From: Brevinema_A sp051647535
GTDB lineage: Bacteria; Spirochaetota; Brevinematia; Brevinematales; Brevinemataceae
DNA length: 64,000 bases
Assembly (NCBI GenBank): GCA_051647535.1
Contig: JBOFEA010000004.1
Coordinates: 402,244 to 466,243, forward strand
Direction: 5' to 3'
Part shown: piece after piece, positions 23,718-32,430 of the stretch
Layout of the letters: every line of letters starts with the position of its first letter
Numbering within the stretch: position 1 is the first letter of the stretch
The notes under the pieces: model-generated
The model's input: only the letters and a program-made list of their open reading frames with translations
Told to the model about the DNA's origin: nothing
Databases searched by the model: none
Made by a program: the position numbers and the translations under genes

Positions 23718-25007
23718 ATGTCTGTAATAATGAATATATTTCTTATACCTGAATTGAGGAAGCGTTTATTCTTTACATTAATGATTATGATCGTTATTCG
23801 TATAGGTGCTCAAATTCCCGTTCCTGGTGTACAGTTAAATAATTTGCTTAGTGCTGTTGGTTCTGATAGTAATAGTTTTATTGCTTTTGTTAACCTTCTT
23901 AGTGGGGGAGCATTAGAAAGAGCTTCTATCTTTGCTTTAGGTGTTATGCCGTATATTACTTCTAGTATTGTTATGCAGCTTCTTACTGTTATTATTCCAG
24001 CTTTGGAAAAAAAAGCTAAAGAAGGACCTGAAGGTAGAAGAAAAATTAATCAGTATGCTCGTATAGGAACATTATTAATTGCTGGAATTCAAGGAATTAT
24101 TTATGCAAACTATCTGGTTCAGTTTAATGCTAATATTCAAGTACCGTTTATTTTAATTTCTTCTATGAATTTTGTTTTAATATTTTCTGTTGCTGTTGCT
24201 ACAGGAACATATGTTCTTATGTGGCTAGGTGAACAAATTTCAGAACAAGGACTTGGGAACGGAATTTCTATGATCATTCTCAGCGGTATTGTTGCACGTT
24301 TTCCTCAAGCTTTTCACACCATGTTCAGTAGACCAAGAGATCCCATTATAACATTATTAATTGCGATGTTATTTTTAGGTGTTATAATGGCTGTGATTTT
24401 TGAAGAAATGGCATTACGTAAAGTTCCTGTACAATACACTCGTAATGGAGGAATGAGCCAAACTTCTTATCTGCCTTTTAAAGTAAATCCTACAAATGTT
24501 ATTCCTATAATTTTTGCATCTGCTATTTTAGTATTCCCTATTCAATTAGCACAGTGGTTTGGTTCTCAGATACCTTGGCTTCAAAAAATGTCAGTGTTTT
24601 TGCAGCCTGGAGAATTTGGATATTCTATTTTATATTTTGTTCTTATTTTGTTTTTTGCATTTTTCTATATAGAAATTGAATTAAATCCTCGTGATATTTC
24701 TGAAAATCTTAAAAGACAAAATGCTTTTATCCCCGGTGTTAGACCTGGTGCTGATACGGAGAAATTTATTTCTGATACGTTATATAGATTGACGTTGCCA
24801 GGAGCATCTTTCTTAGGGTTAATTGCGTTATTACCAACTTTTGTTGTTAATAAACTTAAGGTTCCTTCTGATGTTGCTTATTTAATGGGTGGTACATCAT
24901 TAATAATTCTTGTTGGAGTATCTTTAAATACATTAAGACAGATAGAATCTTTTCTTCAGATGAATCATAAGAATGGTTTTTTAAGTCCAAAAAAGAGAAT
25001 TTATTAA
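23718..25007 (+). CDS. secY: Preprotein translocase subunit SecY
   Basis: SecY is the channel-forming subunit of the Sec translocon. The 429-residue protein has about ten predicted membrane segments. Signatures are visible: MIVIRIGAQIPVPGVQLNNL early, LGVMPYITSSIVMQLLTVII, the plug-region and SEQGLGNGISMIILSGI, and RQNAFIPGVRPGADTEKFIS in the cytosolic loop. The GAGGGTGAAAT ribosome-binding site precedes the ATG. The stop is immediately followed by the adk start, typical of the spc operon's end. Confidence 0.97.
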   Translation: MSVIMNIFLIPELRKRLFFTLMIMIVIRIGAQIPVPGVQLNNLLSAVGSDSNSFIAFVNLLSGGALERASIFALGVMPYITSSIVMQLLTVIIPALEKKAKEGPEGRRKINQYARIGTLLIAGIQGIIYANYLVQFNANIQVPFILISSMNFVLIFSVAVATGTYVLMWLGEQISEQGLGNGISMIILSGIVARFPQAFHTMFSRPRDPIITLLIAMLFLGVIMAVIFEEMALRKVPVQYTRNGGMSQTSYLPFKVNPTNVIPIIFASAILVFPIQLAQWFGSQIPWLQKMSVFLQPGEFGYSILYFVLILFFAFFYIEIELNPRDISENLKRQNAFIPGVRPGADTEKFISDTLYRLTLPGASFLGLIALLPTFVVNKLKVPSDVAYLMGGTSLIILVGVSLNTLRQIESFLQMNHKNGFLSPKKRIY

Positions 25008-25646
25008 ATGAAACGAATAATCTTTTTAGGATTTCCCGGATCAGGAAAAGGAACTCAAAGTGTTTTATTAGGACAGCAATTTGATATTTTTACGTTATCT
25101 ACAGGTGAATTGTTTAGAAGTATTGTTAAAGATAGTCAAGATGATGAAGTTGCTAATCAGATAAAATTACTCATTAATCAAGGTGAATTGGTTTCTGATG
25201 AATTAACATTTGAAGTAATCAAAAAATCTTTACCAAAGGGAAGTGAGTCTTGGATTCTTGATGGATTTCCTAGAAATGTTAATCAAGCAGAATTATTAGA
25301 AAATTTTTCATCTCCTACAGATGTGGTACTTATAGATGTTCCTGAAAAAATAATTTTTCAACGTTTAACCGGTAGAAGGATTGCAAAAAAGTCAGGAAAA
25401 TTATATAATATATATCTTAATCCCCCTAAACAAGATGGGATTTGTGATGAAACTGGTGAATTGTTGGAAATACGTACAGATGATATACCGGAAATTGTGG
25501 AGAAACGACTTAATGTTTATAAAAAAGAAACATTTCCACTTATAGAGTATTATCAAAAAAAAGGAATTCTTCATATAATTCCTGGTGATTTACCTATTTT
25601 TCAAGTACAACAGCATCTAAAGGAGGCTTTGCAGCTTAATGATTGA
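25008..25646 (+). CDS. adk: Adenylate kinase
   Basis: Adenylate kinase interconverts ATP+AMP and 2 ADP. The P-loop GFPGSGKGTQ is at residues 8-17, the AMP-binding segment STGELFRSIV follows, then DGFPRNVNQAELL and the LID region (LTGRRIAKKSGKLYNIYLNP, GELLEIRTDDIPEIVEKRLN). The LID lacks the four-cysteine zinc site, having only one Cys. Length is 212 residues (usual ~215). Translation is coupled on both sides: the start abuts the secY stop and the end overlaps infA by 8 nt. The usual neighbour map is missing. Confidence 0.95.
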   Translation: MKRIIFLGFPGSGKGTQSVLLGQQFDIFTLSTGELFRSIVKDSQDDEVANQIKLLINQGELVSDELTFEVIKKSLPKGSESWILDGFPRNVNQAELLENFSSPTDVVLIDVPEKIIFQRLTGRRIAKKSGKLYNIYLNPPKQDGICDETGELLEIRTDDIPEIVEKRLNVYKKETFPLIEYYQKKGILHIIPGDLPIFQVQQHLKEALQLND

Positions 25647-25860
25647 GAAAGAAGATGTTATAAAAATTGACGGAATTGTGTTGGAACAAATGCCTGGTGC
25701 TGTTTTTAAAGTTGAACTGGAAAATAAACAAATAATTTTAGCTCATATTTCCGGAAAAATTAGAATAAATCATATTAAAATTCTTGCTGGAGATAAAGTT
25801 AGTATAGAACTTTCTCCTTATGATTTAAGTAAAGGTAGAATAGTATATCGTTATAAATAA
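25639..25860 (+). CDS. infA: Translation initiation factor IF-1
   Basis: IF-1 is a small OB-fold protein that blocks the A site during initiation. The 73 residues begin MIEKEDVIKIDGIVLEQMPG, with FKVELENKQIILAHISGKIR and the signature DKVSIELSPYDLSKGRIVYR. The ATG overlaps the adk stop by 8 nt and AAAGGAGG lies upstream in adk. The adk-infA-rpmJ order without map matches several other bacterial lineages. Confidence 0.95.
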   Translation: MIEKEDVIKIDGIVLEQMPGAVFKVELENKQIILAHISGKIRINHIKILAGDKVSIELSPYDLSKGRIVYRYK

Positions 25861-25873
25861 GAGAGGCTATTGC

Positions 25874-26002
25874 ATGAAAGTGAGAGCATCAATCAAACCA
25901 ATATGTGAGAAATGTCGAACAATTTTACGACATGGAATTCTCAGAGTGATTTGTGAAAATCCAAAACATAAACAAAGACAAAAAGGCAAAAAAAGAATTT
26001 AA
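25874..26002 (+). CDS. rpmJ: 50S ribosomal protein L36
   Basis: L36 is the smallest large-subunit protein, zinc-stabilised. This 42-residue reading frame (MKVRASIKPICEKCRTILRH at its start) shows the zinc ligands Cys11, Cys14, Cys27 and His32 and the conserved basic KHKQRQKG end. It carries five extra C-terminal residues beyond the common 37-38. GAGAGG lies upstream, and the ATG at 25874 is the only sensible start. Its place between infA and rpsM is standard. Confidence 0.95.
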   Translation: MKVRASIKPICEKCRTILRHGILRVICENPKHKQRQKGKKRI

Positions 26003-26013
26003 CGGAGGTATTT

Positions 26014-26379
26014 ATGGCACGTATTGCTGGGCGTGAGGTACCGAATAATAAAGCCGTATGGATAGGTTTGACCTATATATATGGAATTGGTAGATATTCG
26101 GCATTGAAAATTGTTGAAGCTGCTAAAATTGATAAATCTCAAAAAATAGGAGAATTATCGGAAGATGAACTTAATCGAATTCGTGAACAAATTGATTTAG
26201 GATTTAAAGTTGAAGGTGATCTCAGAACAGAACGTTCTATGAATATCAAACGTTTAATTGATATTGGGGCTTATAGAGGGATTCGTCATAAAAAACGACT
26301 TCCTGTTCGTGGACAGCGTACACGTACTAATGCTCGCTCTTGGAAAGGTGCACGTGCGAACGCTATTAAAAAGAAGTAA
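26014..26379 (+). CDS. rpsM: 30S ribosomal protein S13
   Basis: S13 is at the top of the 30S head and contacts L5 and tRNA. The 121 residues start MARIAGREVPNNKAVWIGLT, with the helix-two-turns-helix signature YGIGRYSALKIVEAAK and the C-terminal RGIRHKKRLPVRGQRTRTNA tail. ACGGAGG is a strong ribosome-binding site before the ATG. It opens the alpha operon part of the cluster. Confidence 0.97.
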   Translation: MARIAGREVPNNKAVWIGLTYIYGIGRYSALKIVEAAKIDKSQKIGELSEDELNRIREQIDLGFKVEGDLRTERSMNIKRLIDIGAYRGIRHKKRLPVRGQRTRTNARSWKGARANAIKKK

Positions 26380-26393
26380 GAAGGTTTTAGAAA

Positions 26394-26789
26394 ATGGCAG
26401 CCAAAGCAAAAAGTTCTAACAAAAGAAAAAAAGAAAAGAAAAATATTGTTGAAGGTATTGTTCATATTCAAGCTACTTTCAACAATACAATTGTCACAAT
26501 TACAGATATGAATGGAAATACAATTTCATGGGCAAGTTCAGGTGTTGGTGGTTTTAAAGGCACTAAAAAAGGAACTCCGTTCGCAGCACAATTAGCTTCT
26601 GAAAAAGCTATGGAAGATGCAAAATTTCATGGATTAATTTCAGCACATGTAAGAGTTAAAGGACCTGGACCTGGACGTGAATCGGCAATTAGAGCTATTG
26701 ATATTGCAGGAATTAAAGTAAAAAGTTTGAGAGATGTGACTCCTATTCCTCATAATGGATGCCGTCCTCGTAAGAAAAGACGAGTTTAA
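26394..26789 (+). CDS. rpsK: 30S ribosomal protein S11
   Basis: S11 lines the platform near the E site. The 131-residue protein includes a lysine-rich N terminus, then GIVHIQATFNNTIVTITDMN, GVGGFKGTKKGTPFAAQLAS and the C-terminal GCRPRKKRRV. Usually rpsD follows, but here rpoA does; rpsD is on the opposite strand at 46.7 kb. The start ATG at 26394 follows AAGAAGGTT. Confidence 0.97.
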   Translation: MAAKAKSSNKRKKEKKNIVEGIVHIQATFNNTIVTITDMNGNTISWASSGVGGFKGTKKGTPFAAQLASEKAMEDAKFHGLISAHVRVKGPGPGRESAIRAIDIAGIKVKSLRDVTPIPHNGCRPRKKRRV

Positions 26790-26825
26790 TTTTATAATGT
26801 TTAGTTAAAAAAAGGAAGATATATT

Positions 26826-27791
26826 ATGGCGCATAGAGAATTATTAAAAGATTTGATTCTTCCCTACGAACTCAAATATGAACAGAGTACCTATAATAAC
26901 ACTTACGGAAAATTTTTTCTGTACCCTTTTGATAAAGGGGTTGGAGTTACAATAGCAAATTCGTTGCGTCGCATATTATTAAGTGCAATTCCAGGGTATT
27001 CTTTTGTATCTGTTAAGATAGATGGAGTGAATCATGAATTTGATGCTATTCCTCACGTTAAAGAAGATGTCACTGATATTGTATTAGCCTTAAAAAGGGT
27101 TAGTTTATTTTTAAATGATCAAAGTAATAAGAAAACAATTTTTATTGAAAAAAGTGGTCCTGGTTTCTTAACTGCTGGAGATTTTCAAGTTGATGCTTCA
27201 ATTGAAATCGCCAATCCTGATTTAAAAATTGCTACTTTAGGTGAAAATGCTAAAATTTCTTTAGAACTTGATATTGAATTTGGACGCGGATATCGTTCTG
27301 CTGAAGATGCTCTTGCTCAAGTTGACCGAATTTCTGTTATTCCTATTGATGCTATCTTTTCTCCGGTTGATAGAGTTAATTTTTTTATTGAAGAATATCG
27401 TGTTGGTGAGAAAACAGACTGCGAAAAAATAGTATTGGAAGTTTGGACTGGCGGTACTATCAATCCTGCAGATGCTGTTGCTGATGCTGCATTCATTTTA
27501 AAGAATTATTTTTCAATGTTTATTAATTTTGAATCTGAAGAAGAAGTAGTTGTTCCTGGAGTTGCTGAAGCTACTGTTTTAGAAGATGAAATTTTATCTA
27601 AAACAGTTGAAAGTTTGGATTTATCAGTACGTTCTCTTAATTGTCTTCAAAGTGCCAATATTGTCTCTCTTGGGCAACTGATTACTTATTCTGAAGATGA
27701 TTTGATGAAAATTAAGAATTTTGGAAAAAAATCTTTGACTGAAATTGCAGAAAAATTAGCAGTATATAATTTAACTATTAAAAATGGTTAA
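26826..27791 (+). CDS. rpoA: DNA-directed RNA polymerase alpha subunit
   Basis: Alpha assembles the polymerase core and its C-terminal domain contacts UP elements and activators. The 321 residues contain the N-terminal dimerisation domain (TIANSLRRILLSAIPGYSFV, FDAIPHVKEDVTDIVLALKR, FSPVDRVNFFIEEYRVGEKT) and the C-terminal helix-hairpin-helix domain (LDLSVRSLNCLQSANIVSLG, MKIKNFGKKSLTEIAEKLA). Functional CTD residues around the Arg265 equivalent (VRSLNCL) are present, consistent with the A-rich elements seen upstream of strong promoters here. Confidence 0.97.
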   Translation: MAHRELLKDLILPYELKYEQSTYNNTYGKFFLYPFDKGVGVTIANSLRRILLSAIPGYSFVSVKIDGVNHEFDAIPHVKEDVTDIVLALKRVSLFLNDQSNKKTIFIEKSGPGFLTAGDFQVDASIEIANPDLKIATLGENAKISLELDIEFGRGYRSAEDALAQVDRISVIPIDAIFSPVDRVNFFIEEYRVGEKTDCEKIVLEVWTGGTINPADAVADAAFILKNYFSMFINFESEEEVVVPGVAEATVLEDEILSKTVESLDLSVRSLNCLQSANIVSLGQLITYSEDDLMKIKNFGKKSLTEIAEKLAVYNLTIKNG

Positions 27792-27824
27792 TAATTATAA
27801 AGTAATTTACTTTATAATTATTAA
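27788..27824 (+). promoter_or_regulatory. 16-bp hairpin between rpoA and rplQ
   Basis: TTAATAATTATAAAGT (27788-27803), loop AATTT, ACTTTATAATTATTAA (27809-27824) make a perfect 16-bp stem that includes the rpoA stop codon. The bases after it are not a T-run, so it does not look like a simple terminator. It may stabilise the rpoA 3' end or limit rplQ translation. Confidence 0.5.
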
Positions 27825-27851
27825 TTACTAAAAATTTATTAGGAGCTTGTA

Positions 27852-28211
27852 ATGCGCCACGGAAAAAAAGTTGCAAAATTGAGTCGGACTAAAAGTGCTC
27901 GTAGTGCTCTTTTTCGTAACCTTGCTCAATCTTTTTTTAAGTACGAAAGTATAAAAACTACATTGCCAAAAGCAAAAGCACTGCGTCCCTATATTGAAAA
28001 ACTAGTCACTAAGGCAAAATCAAATAGTCTTCATAATAGACGTTTGGTTCTTCAAAAAATTTATGATAAACAGGTTGTTTCAAAGTTATTTGAAAATATT
28101 GCACCTCGATTTCTTACTCGAAACGGAGGTTATCTAAGAATTATCAAATTAGGACAACGTCAAACTGACGGAGCTGAAATGGCTATTGTTGAATTTGTTG
28201 ATTCTTTATAA
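27852..28211 (+). CDS. rplQ: 50S ribosomal protein L17
   Basis: L17 lies at the bottom of the 50S tunnel exit. The 119-residue product begins MRHGKKVAKLSRTKSARSAL, with the FRNLAQSFFKYESIKTTLPK stretch and RPYIEKLVTKAKSNSLHNRR. A TTAGGAGC ribosome-binding site precedes the ATG. It is the last gene of the block and is followed by a terminator. Confidence 0.96.
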   Translation: MRHGKKVAKLSRTKSARSALFRNLAQSFFKYESIKTTLPKAKALRPYIEKLVTKAKSNSLHNRRLVLQKIYDKQVVSKLFENIAPRFLTRNGGYLRIIKLGQRQTDGAEMAIVEFVDSL

Positions 28212-28236
28212 ATTCTTAATTTTTTGATATTTAATT

Positions 28237-28268
28237 ATCCCTTCGTAATATATAGGAAGGGATTTTTT
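28237..28268 (+). terminator. Rho-independent terminator after rplQ
   Basis: ATCCCTTC (28237-28244) pairs with GAAGGGAT (28256-28263) and is followed by TTTTTT. It closes the 28-kb translation block. Confidence 0.9.
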
Positions 28269-28274
28269 GATTTC

Positions 28275-28303
28275 TTTACTATTTATTTTAATTGTGTTAT
28301 AAT
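28275..28303 (+). promoter_or_regulatory. Promoter of gatB
   Basis: TTTACT (28275-28280) and TATAAT (28298-28303) are separated by 17 bp, and the -10 is extended by TG (TGTTATAAT). It begins 7 nt after the rplQ terminator and 45 nt before gatB. Confidence 0.75.
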
Positions 28304-28347
28304 TTCTTATTATTTTAAATTACTCGTGAAGATATGAAGGAGAATTT

Positions 28348-29787
28348 ATGAGCTATGAATCTGTAATTGGTTTGGAAGTGCATGTTCAGTTAAATACTAA
28401 GACGAAAATCTTTTGTTCATGCCCCTTAACCTTTGGTAATCAGCCTAATACTGCTGTATGTCCTATTTGTTTAGCTTATCCTGGGGTATTGCCTGTATTA
28501 AACAAAGAAGCTTTATTGAAAGCTGTTAAAGCTGGATTAGCTCTTCATTCTACAGTTAATCTATTTTCTCAATTTGACCGTAAAAATTATTTTTATCCTG
28601 ATCTTCCTAAAGGATATCAAATTACTCAAAATTTTTATCCTATTGTGACGGGCGGACATGTTTCGATTCATTTGCCTGATGGAGAACAAAAAAATATTCG
28701 TATTCATCATATGCACTTAGAGGAAGATGCTGGAAAATTAACTCATAATGAGTTTGAAGATTTCAGCCGGGTAGATTTGAATCGTGCTGGAACTCCTCTC
28801 TTGGAAATTGTTTCGGAACCGGATATTCGTACATCTGAAGAAGCATATTTTTATCTTAGACAATTACGTACTATTATGAAATATATCGATGTCAGCGATG
28901 TCAATCTTGAAGAAGGTTCATTACGCTGTGATGCTAATGTTTCAGTTCGGAAAAAAGGTGCTCAAGAATTTGGAACCAAAGTTGAAATTAAGAACTTAAA
29001 TTCTTTTAACGGTATTCGAAAAGCTATTGATTATGAAATTGAACGTCAAATCGCTGTACTTGAATCCGGTGGTGTTATTGAACAAGAAACACGATTATTT
29101 GATGCTCAAAAAAATATTACCCAAGGAATGCGTTCTAAAGGTATGGCAGCAGATTATCGTTATTTTCCCGAACCGGATCTTGGGCCTGTTGAAATTTCAC
29201 AGCAATTTGTTGATGAAATCGCTCAAACTCTGCCTGAACATCCTTTTAGCAAAAGACTTCACTTTCATAATGAATTGGGTTTGCCTCTCAAGGACTGTAT
29301 AGTATTAACTGATGATTTGGAATTAGCATCTTATTTTGAACACACTCTGCAACATACTTCGCAGGATGCCAAAAAAACTGCTAATTGGATTTTAACTGAA
29401 GTAATGAGTCGCATGAATGAACTTAAAATAAGCCCTAATCAGTTTGCAGAAAAGCTGTCTCCTAAATTTACTGCTGAATTATTGGATTGTGTCAAAGAAG
29501 GTATTATTAGCGGTAAAATTGCTAAAGATTTGTTTGACGATATGCTGGAAACCGGCAAATCTGCTTCAGTATTAATTGAAGAAAAAGGATTGAAGCAAAT
29601 GACTGATTCTTCAGAATTAGAACGTATTGTCGATCAAATCATAGCAGATAATCCTGCTCAAGTAGAACAATTTAAATCCGGAAAAGATAAAATTTTCGGC
29701 TTTTTTGTCGGTCAATTAATGAAAGCAACTCAAGGTCAGGCAAATCCCGAACTTGCAAATAAATTGTTTAGGGACAAATTAAAATAA
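28348..29787 (+). CDS. gatB: Aspartyl/glutamyl-tRNA amidotransferase subunit B
   Basis: GatB is the kinase/tRNA-binding subunit of GatCAB, which converts Glu-tRNA(Gln) or Asp-tRNA(Asn) into the amidated form. The 479-residue protein starts MSYESVIGLEVHVQLNTKTK. FCSC and CPIC supply the zinc-site cysteines, and PDLPKGYQITQ, LEEDAGKL, VDLNRAGTPLLEIVSEPDI and DANVSVR are clear. The C-terminal YqeY-like tail ends in GQLMKATQGQANPELANKLF. gatC and gatA are not adjacent, so the three subunits are unlinked here. A GAAGGAG site supports the start. Confidence 0.95.
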   Translation: MSYESVIGLEVHVQLNTKTKIFCSCPLTFGNQPNTAVCPICLAYPGVLPVLNKEALLKAVKAGLALHSTVNLFSQFDRKNYFYPDLPKGYQITQNFYPIVTGGHVSIHLPDGEQKNIRIHHMHLEEDAGKLTHNEFEDFSRVDLNRAGTPLLEIVSEPDIRTSEEAYFYLRQLRTIMKYIDVSDVNLEEGSLRCDANVSVRKKGAQEFGTKVEIKNLNSFNGIRKAIDYEIERQIAVLESGGVIEQETRLFDAQKNITQGMRSKGMAADYRYFPEPDLGPVEISQQFVDEIAQTLPEHPFSKRLHFHNELGLPLKDCIVLTDDLELASYFEHTLQHTSQDAKKTANWILTEVMSRMNELKISPNQFAEKLSPKFTAELLDCVKEGIISGKIAKDLFDDMLETGKSASVLIEEKGLKQMTDSSELERIVDQIIADNPAQVEQFKSGKDKIFGFFVGQLMKATQGQANPELANKLFRDKLK

Positions 29788-29832
29788 TTATTAACGATTA
29801 TATATATCTGTTTTTCAAGTTTGAGGAAGTGA

Positions 29833-30741
29833 ATGATTGTCACAATTGATGTAGGGAATACAACAACTAAAGCATTTTTATTTAATAATAATCTGCAAAT
29901 AATATCAAAAAAAATATGGAGTACGTCGGATTTATTTGATCCGGATCGTTGGAAGATCTTTTTTGAAGAACTTGAAGAACTTCATCCGGGATTTGTCGTT
30001 TTTGAAAAACGTATTTCTTGTGTTAGTTGGAAGGCTTTTTTAGCATTAAGAGTTTATTTTGGTTATATTGATAGTAAAGAATTTGATATTACTCTTCCCT
30101 TTAATTCTGATTTTTTGATTTTACCTCCGGATTCACCTTTTGTTTTTGATAGCATGATTCCGTTGAATACGCAATCTGTTTCCGGACTTGTCGGTACAGA
30201 TCGTTTGCTGACTGCTTTTGCTGTGTATGTTTTATGTGGTAAATCTATGGTTATTGCAAGTTTAGGGACTGCAACAACTATAGATTTGGTAACAAAAAAC
30301 GGTACTTTTTTTAGCGGTATTATTACTTCCGGTGTTGATACATCGTATAAAGGATTGATTTCTCGTGCTTCACATCTGCCTGAATTATCTGAAATCCCTG
30401 TTCAAGAATATTATAAAGCTATTACTTCTAATGTCACAGAAGCTTTGGCATCCGGAATTTATCTTGCTCATGCTGCAATGATAGAAAATATATACCAAAA
30501 AATAGTTAATGAAGCTTCATTAGAAGAAGATGCCGGATTAGTACTGACGGGAGGAAGGGCATTTTCTATTTCTGCTAATGTAAGTACTAATCACGTTAAG
30601 AAAGATAATCTTGTTTCTTATGGGTTGGCTTTACTGCCTTCTTGGCAACGTCAAAAAGCAGATGCGTTGGATTTTACAAAGATTAATGATTATCATAGAT
30701 CGATGGTTTTCCCTGAATATTTTTCTATGCCAATCGATTGA
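29833..30741 (+). CDS. coaX: Type III pantothenate kinase (CoaX-like)
   Basis: CoaX phosphorylates pantothenate, the first step of coenzyme A synthesis. The N terminus IDVGNTTTKAFLF is the phosphate-1 motif, GLVGTDRLLTAFAVYV holds the pantothenate-site GxDR, and LGTATTIDLVTKNGTFFSG is the ASKHA phosphate-2 region; GLVLTGGRA follows near the end. At 302 residues it is longer than usual (about 255) because of a divergent middle and a C-terminal tail. GAGGAAGTGA precedes the ATG. Assignment is by motif; activity is inferred. Confidence 0.85.
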   Translation: MIVTIDVGNTTTKAFLFNNNLQIISKKIWSTSDLFDPDRWKIFFEELEELHPGFVVFEKRISCVSWKAFLALRVYFGYIDSKEFDITLPFNSDFLILPPDSPFVFDSMIPLNTQSVSGLVGTDRLLTAFAVYVLCGKSMVIASLGTATTIDLVTKNGTFFSGIITSGVDTSYKGLISRASHLPELSEIPVQEYYKAITSNVTEALASGIYLAHAAMIENIYQKIVNEASLEEDAGLVLTGGRAFSISANVSTNHVKKDNLVSYGLALLPSWQRQKADALDFTKINDYHRSMVFPEYFSMPID

Positions 30742-30791
30742 ATAGTGCTATTCTGTATTAAATTGATTATTATGGCATAAAGGACAATGTA

Positions 30792-31802
30792 ATGAAAAAA
30801 GTTTATCAATATGTTTTTTTATTAATATTTATATTAAATTTTCCTTTGGCTGCACAACAGGCTAAGGAAAGCTTTGTTAATCCTAGTTCATATTCTAACC
30901 AAAGCCCAGCTCCTCAACTTATAAAGACAGAAAACCCCGAACTTTCTATAAGTAATCATATTTCTGATTCTCAAAATACTCAGCAACAAAACATTTCTTC
31001 AAATAAATCTTCTTCTAAAACTATTCGGAAACAATCCCAATCTTCTGAAAATATATCCACAGAATCCGAATTATGTATTAATTTGATGCAGAAATTTATT
31101 CCTATTGATGCAGTGGTTCTTGATGCCGGACATGGAGGAAAAGATGGTGGAGGTGTTGCTAATAATATTGAAGAAAAAAGACTCACCTTAACATTAGTAA
31201 AAAATATCCATACATTGTTCAGAAACAGAAATAAAAAAATTAAAGTTTATGTGACTAGAAAAAATGATCAATTTATTTCTTTAGAAGAACGTGTTTCCAA
31301 AACCGCTCGCTGGTCAACCGATAAAAATATTTTGTTTGTAAGTATTCACGGTAATATTGCCTATAATTCTAAAATAGAAGGCCTTGAAATTTATACCTTG
31401 TCTGATAAAGCAAGCGACTCTGATGCCTTAGCAACAGAACGAATTGAAAATGCCGGTTTTACTTTTGAAGATATTAGAAATACGGATTCTTTGTATTCTA
31501 TTTTAGCGGATTTAATTCGAGATAGTACCCGTATTCAATCCGAATGGCTTGCCCGTTATGTTTATGATGATACTCTTAAACAAACTAAAATGTTTGGTCG
31601 TGGATTGAAAAGAGCGAATTTTTTTGTGTTAAAATATAACACGGTTCCATCTATTTTGGTTGAAGTCGGTTATATGTCACATCCCGGTGAAGCTGTTAAT
31701 CTTAGAGATCCTCAATTTCAAAAAAAATTATCTGTTGGTATTTATAACGGTATATCAAGATATATCTTAGAATATAATAAAACAAAAGGATTTACCAAAT
31801 GA
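30792..31802 (+). CDS. Secreted N-acetylmuramoyl-L-alanine amidase
   Basis: This is an amidase_3-type zinc enzyme that cleaves the bond between MurNAc and the stem peptide. A signal peptide (MKKVYQYVFLLIFILNFPLA) is followed by a low-complexity Ser/Gln/Asn region to about residue 100. The catalytic domain begins VVLDAGHGGKDGG with His114, then Glu128 (NIEEKRLTL), His186 (VSIHGN) and Glu291 (VEVGYMSHPGEA). These match the AmiA/B/C metal and acid residues. It overlaps the following GerMN gene by 4 nt, so both products probably work together in cell-wall remodelling or separation. Confidence 0.88.
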   Translation: MKKVYQYVFLLIFILNFPLAAQQAKESFVNPSSYSNQSPAPQLIKTENPELSISNHISDSQNTQQQNISSNKSSSKTIRKQSQSSENISTESELCINLMQKFIPIDAVVLDAGHGGKDGGGVANNIEEKRLTLTLVKNIHTLFRNRNKKIKVYVTRKNDQFISLEERVSKTARWSTDKNILFVSIHGNIAYNSKIEGLEIYTLSDKASDSDALATERIENAGFTFEDIRNTDSLYSILADLIRDSTRIQSEWLARYVYDDTLKQTKMFGRGLKRANFFVLKYNTVPSILVEVGYMSHPGEAVNLRDPQFQKKLSVGIYNGISRYILEYNKTKGFTK

Positions 31803-32323
31803 GTCCGAAAATAGAAAAAATTAAAATTTTCTTAAAAAAAGTAGCATATCGTATATATCATTTTGTTGTCAATTTTGTAATTCTAAATAAAAAGCTTCTT
31901 ATAATTGCAGGTTCTATTTTTTCTGCTGTATTAATCATTTTTACAATATTGCATTTTTTATTCACTAAATCTTTTTATTATTATTATTGGGGTACTCAAA
32001 AAATATTTACGGAAAGAAGGAGTGTGAAAGTTATTAATCAAGAAACCTCTCTTCAGGCGTTAGTAAGATTATATTTGAGTGGGTCATTGAATTATTTAGG
32101 AGAAATTCCTTTTTCTGATAATGCTAAAATTATTTCTATTAGTCATGATCGCAAAAATACGTATTTAGTTATTAATTGGAATGCTGATTTGTTAAAAGGA
32201 TTTAATGACATTCATTTTAATAGGCATGTTAATTTGTTGAATTGCACAGTTAAAAAAAATTATCCTTCCATAAATACTATTTATTTTTTAGTTGAAGGTA
32301 AAGATGTAAATTTAGTGAAATAG
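31799..32323 (+). CDS. Membrane-anchored GerMN-domain protein
   Basis: GerMN domains occur in spore germination/sporulation proteins and in envelope proteins of non-sporulating bacteria. This 174-residue product has one membrane helix (LLIIAGSIFSAVLIIFTILH, about residues 36-56) and an outer domain with TSLQALVRLYLSGSLNYLGE, the ISISHDRKNTYLVINWN strand and a C-terminal SINTIYFLVEGKD. That layout matches a single GerMN module. The ATGA overlap with the amidase stop implies coupled synthesis. Function as an amidase partner is inferred from context. Confidence 0.75.
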   Translation: MSPKIEKIKIFLKKVAYRIYHFVVNFVILNKKLLIIAGSIFSAVLIIFTILHFLFTKSFYYYYWGTQKIFTERRSVKVINQETSLQALVRLYLSGSLNYLGEIPFSDNAKIISISHDRKNTYLVINWNADLLKGFNDIHFNRHVNLLNCTVKKNYPSINTIYFLVEGKDVNLVK

Positions 32324-32430
32324 TTCTATTTTTGTTAAAATTAAATTAATTTAAAAATAAAAGTAAAAAATATTAAACTTATTGATTAACCTTTTCCGAA
32401 TAGATATTTATTGTGTTATTAAAATATTAC

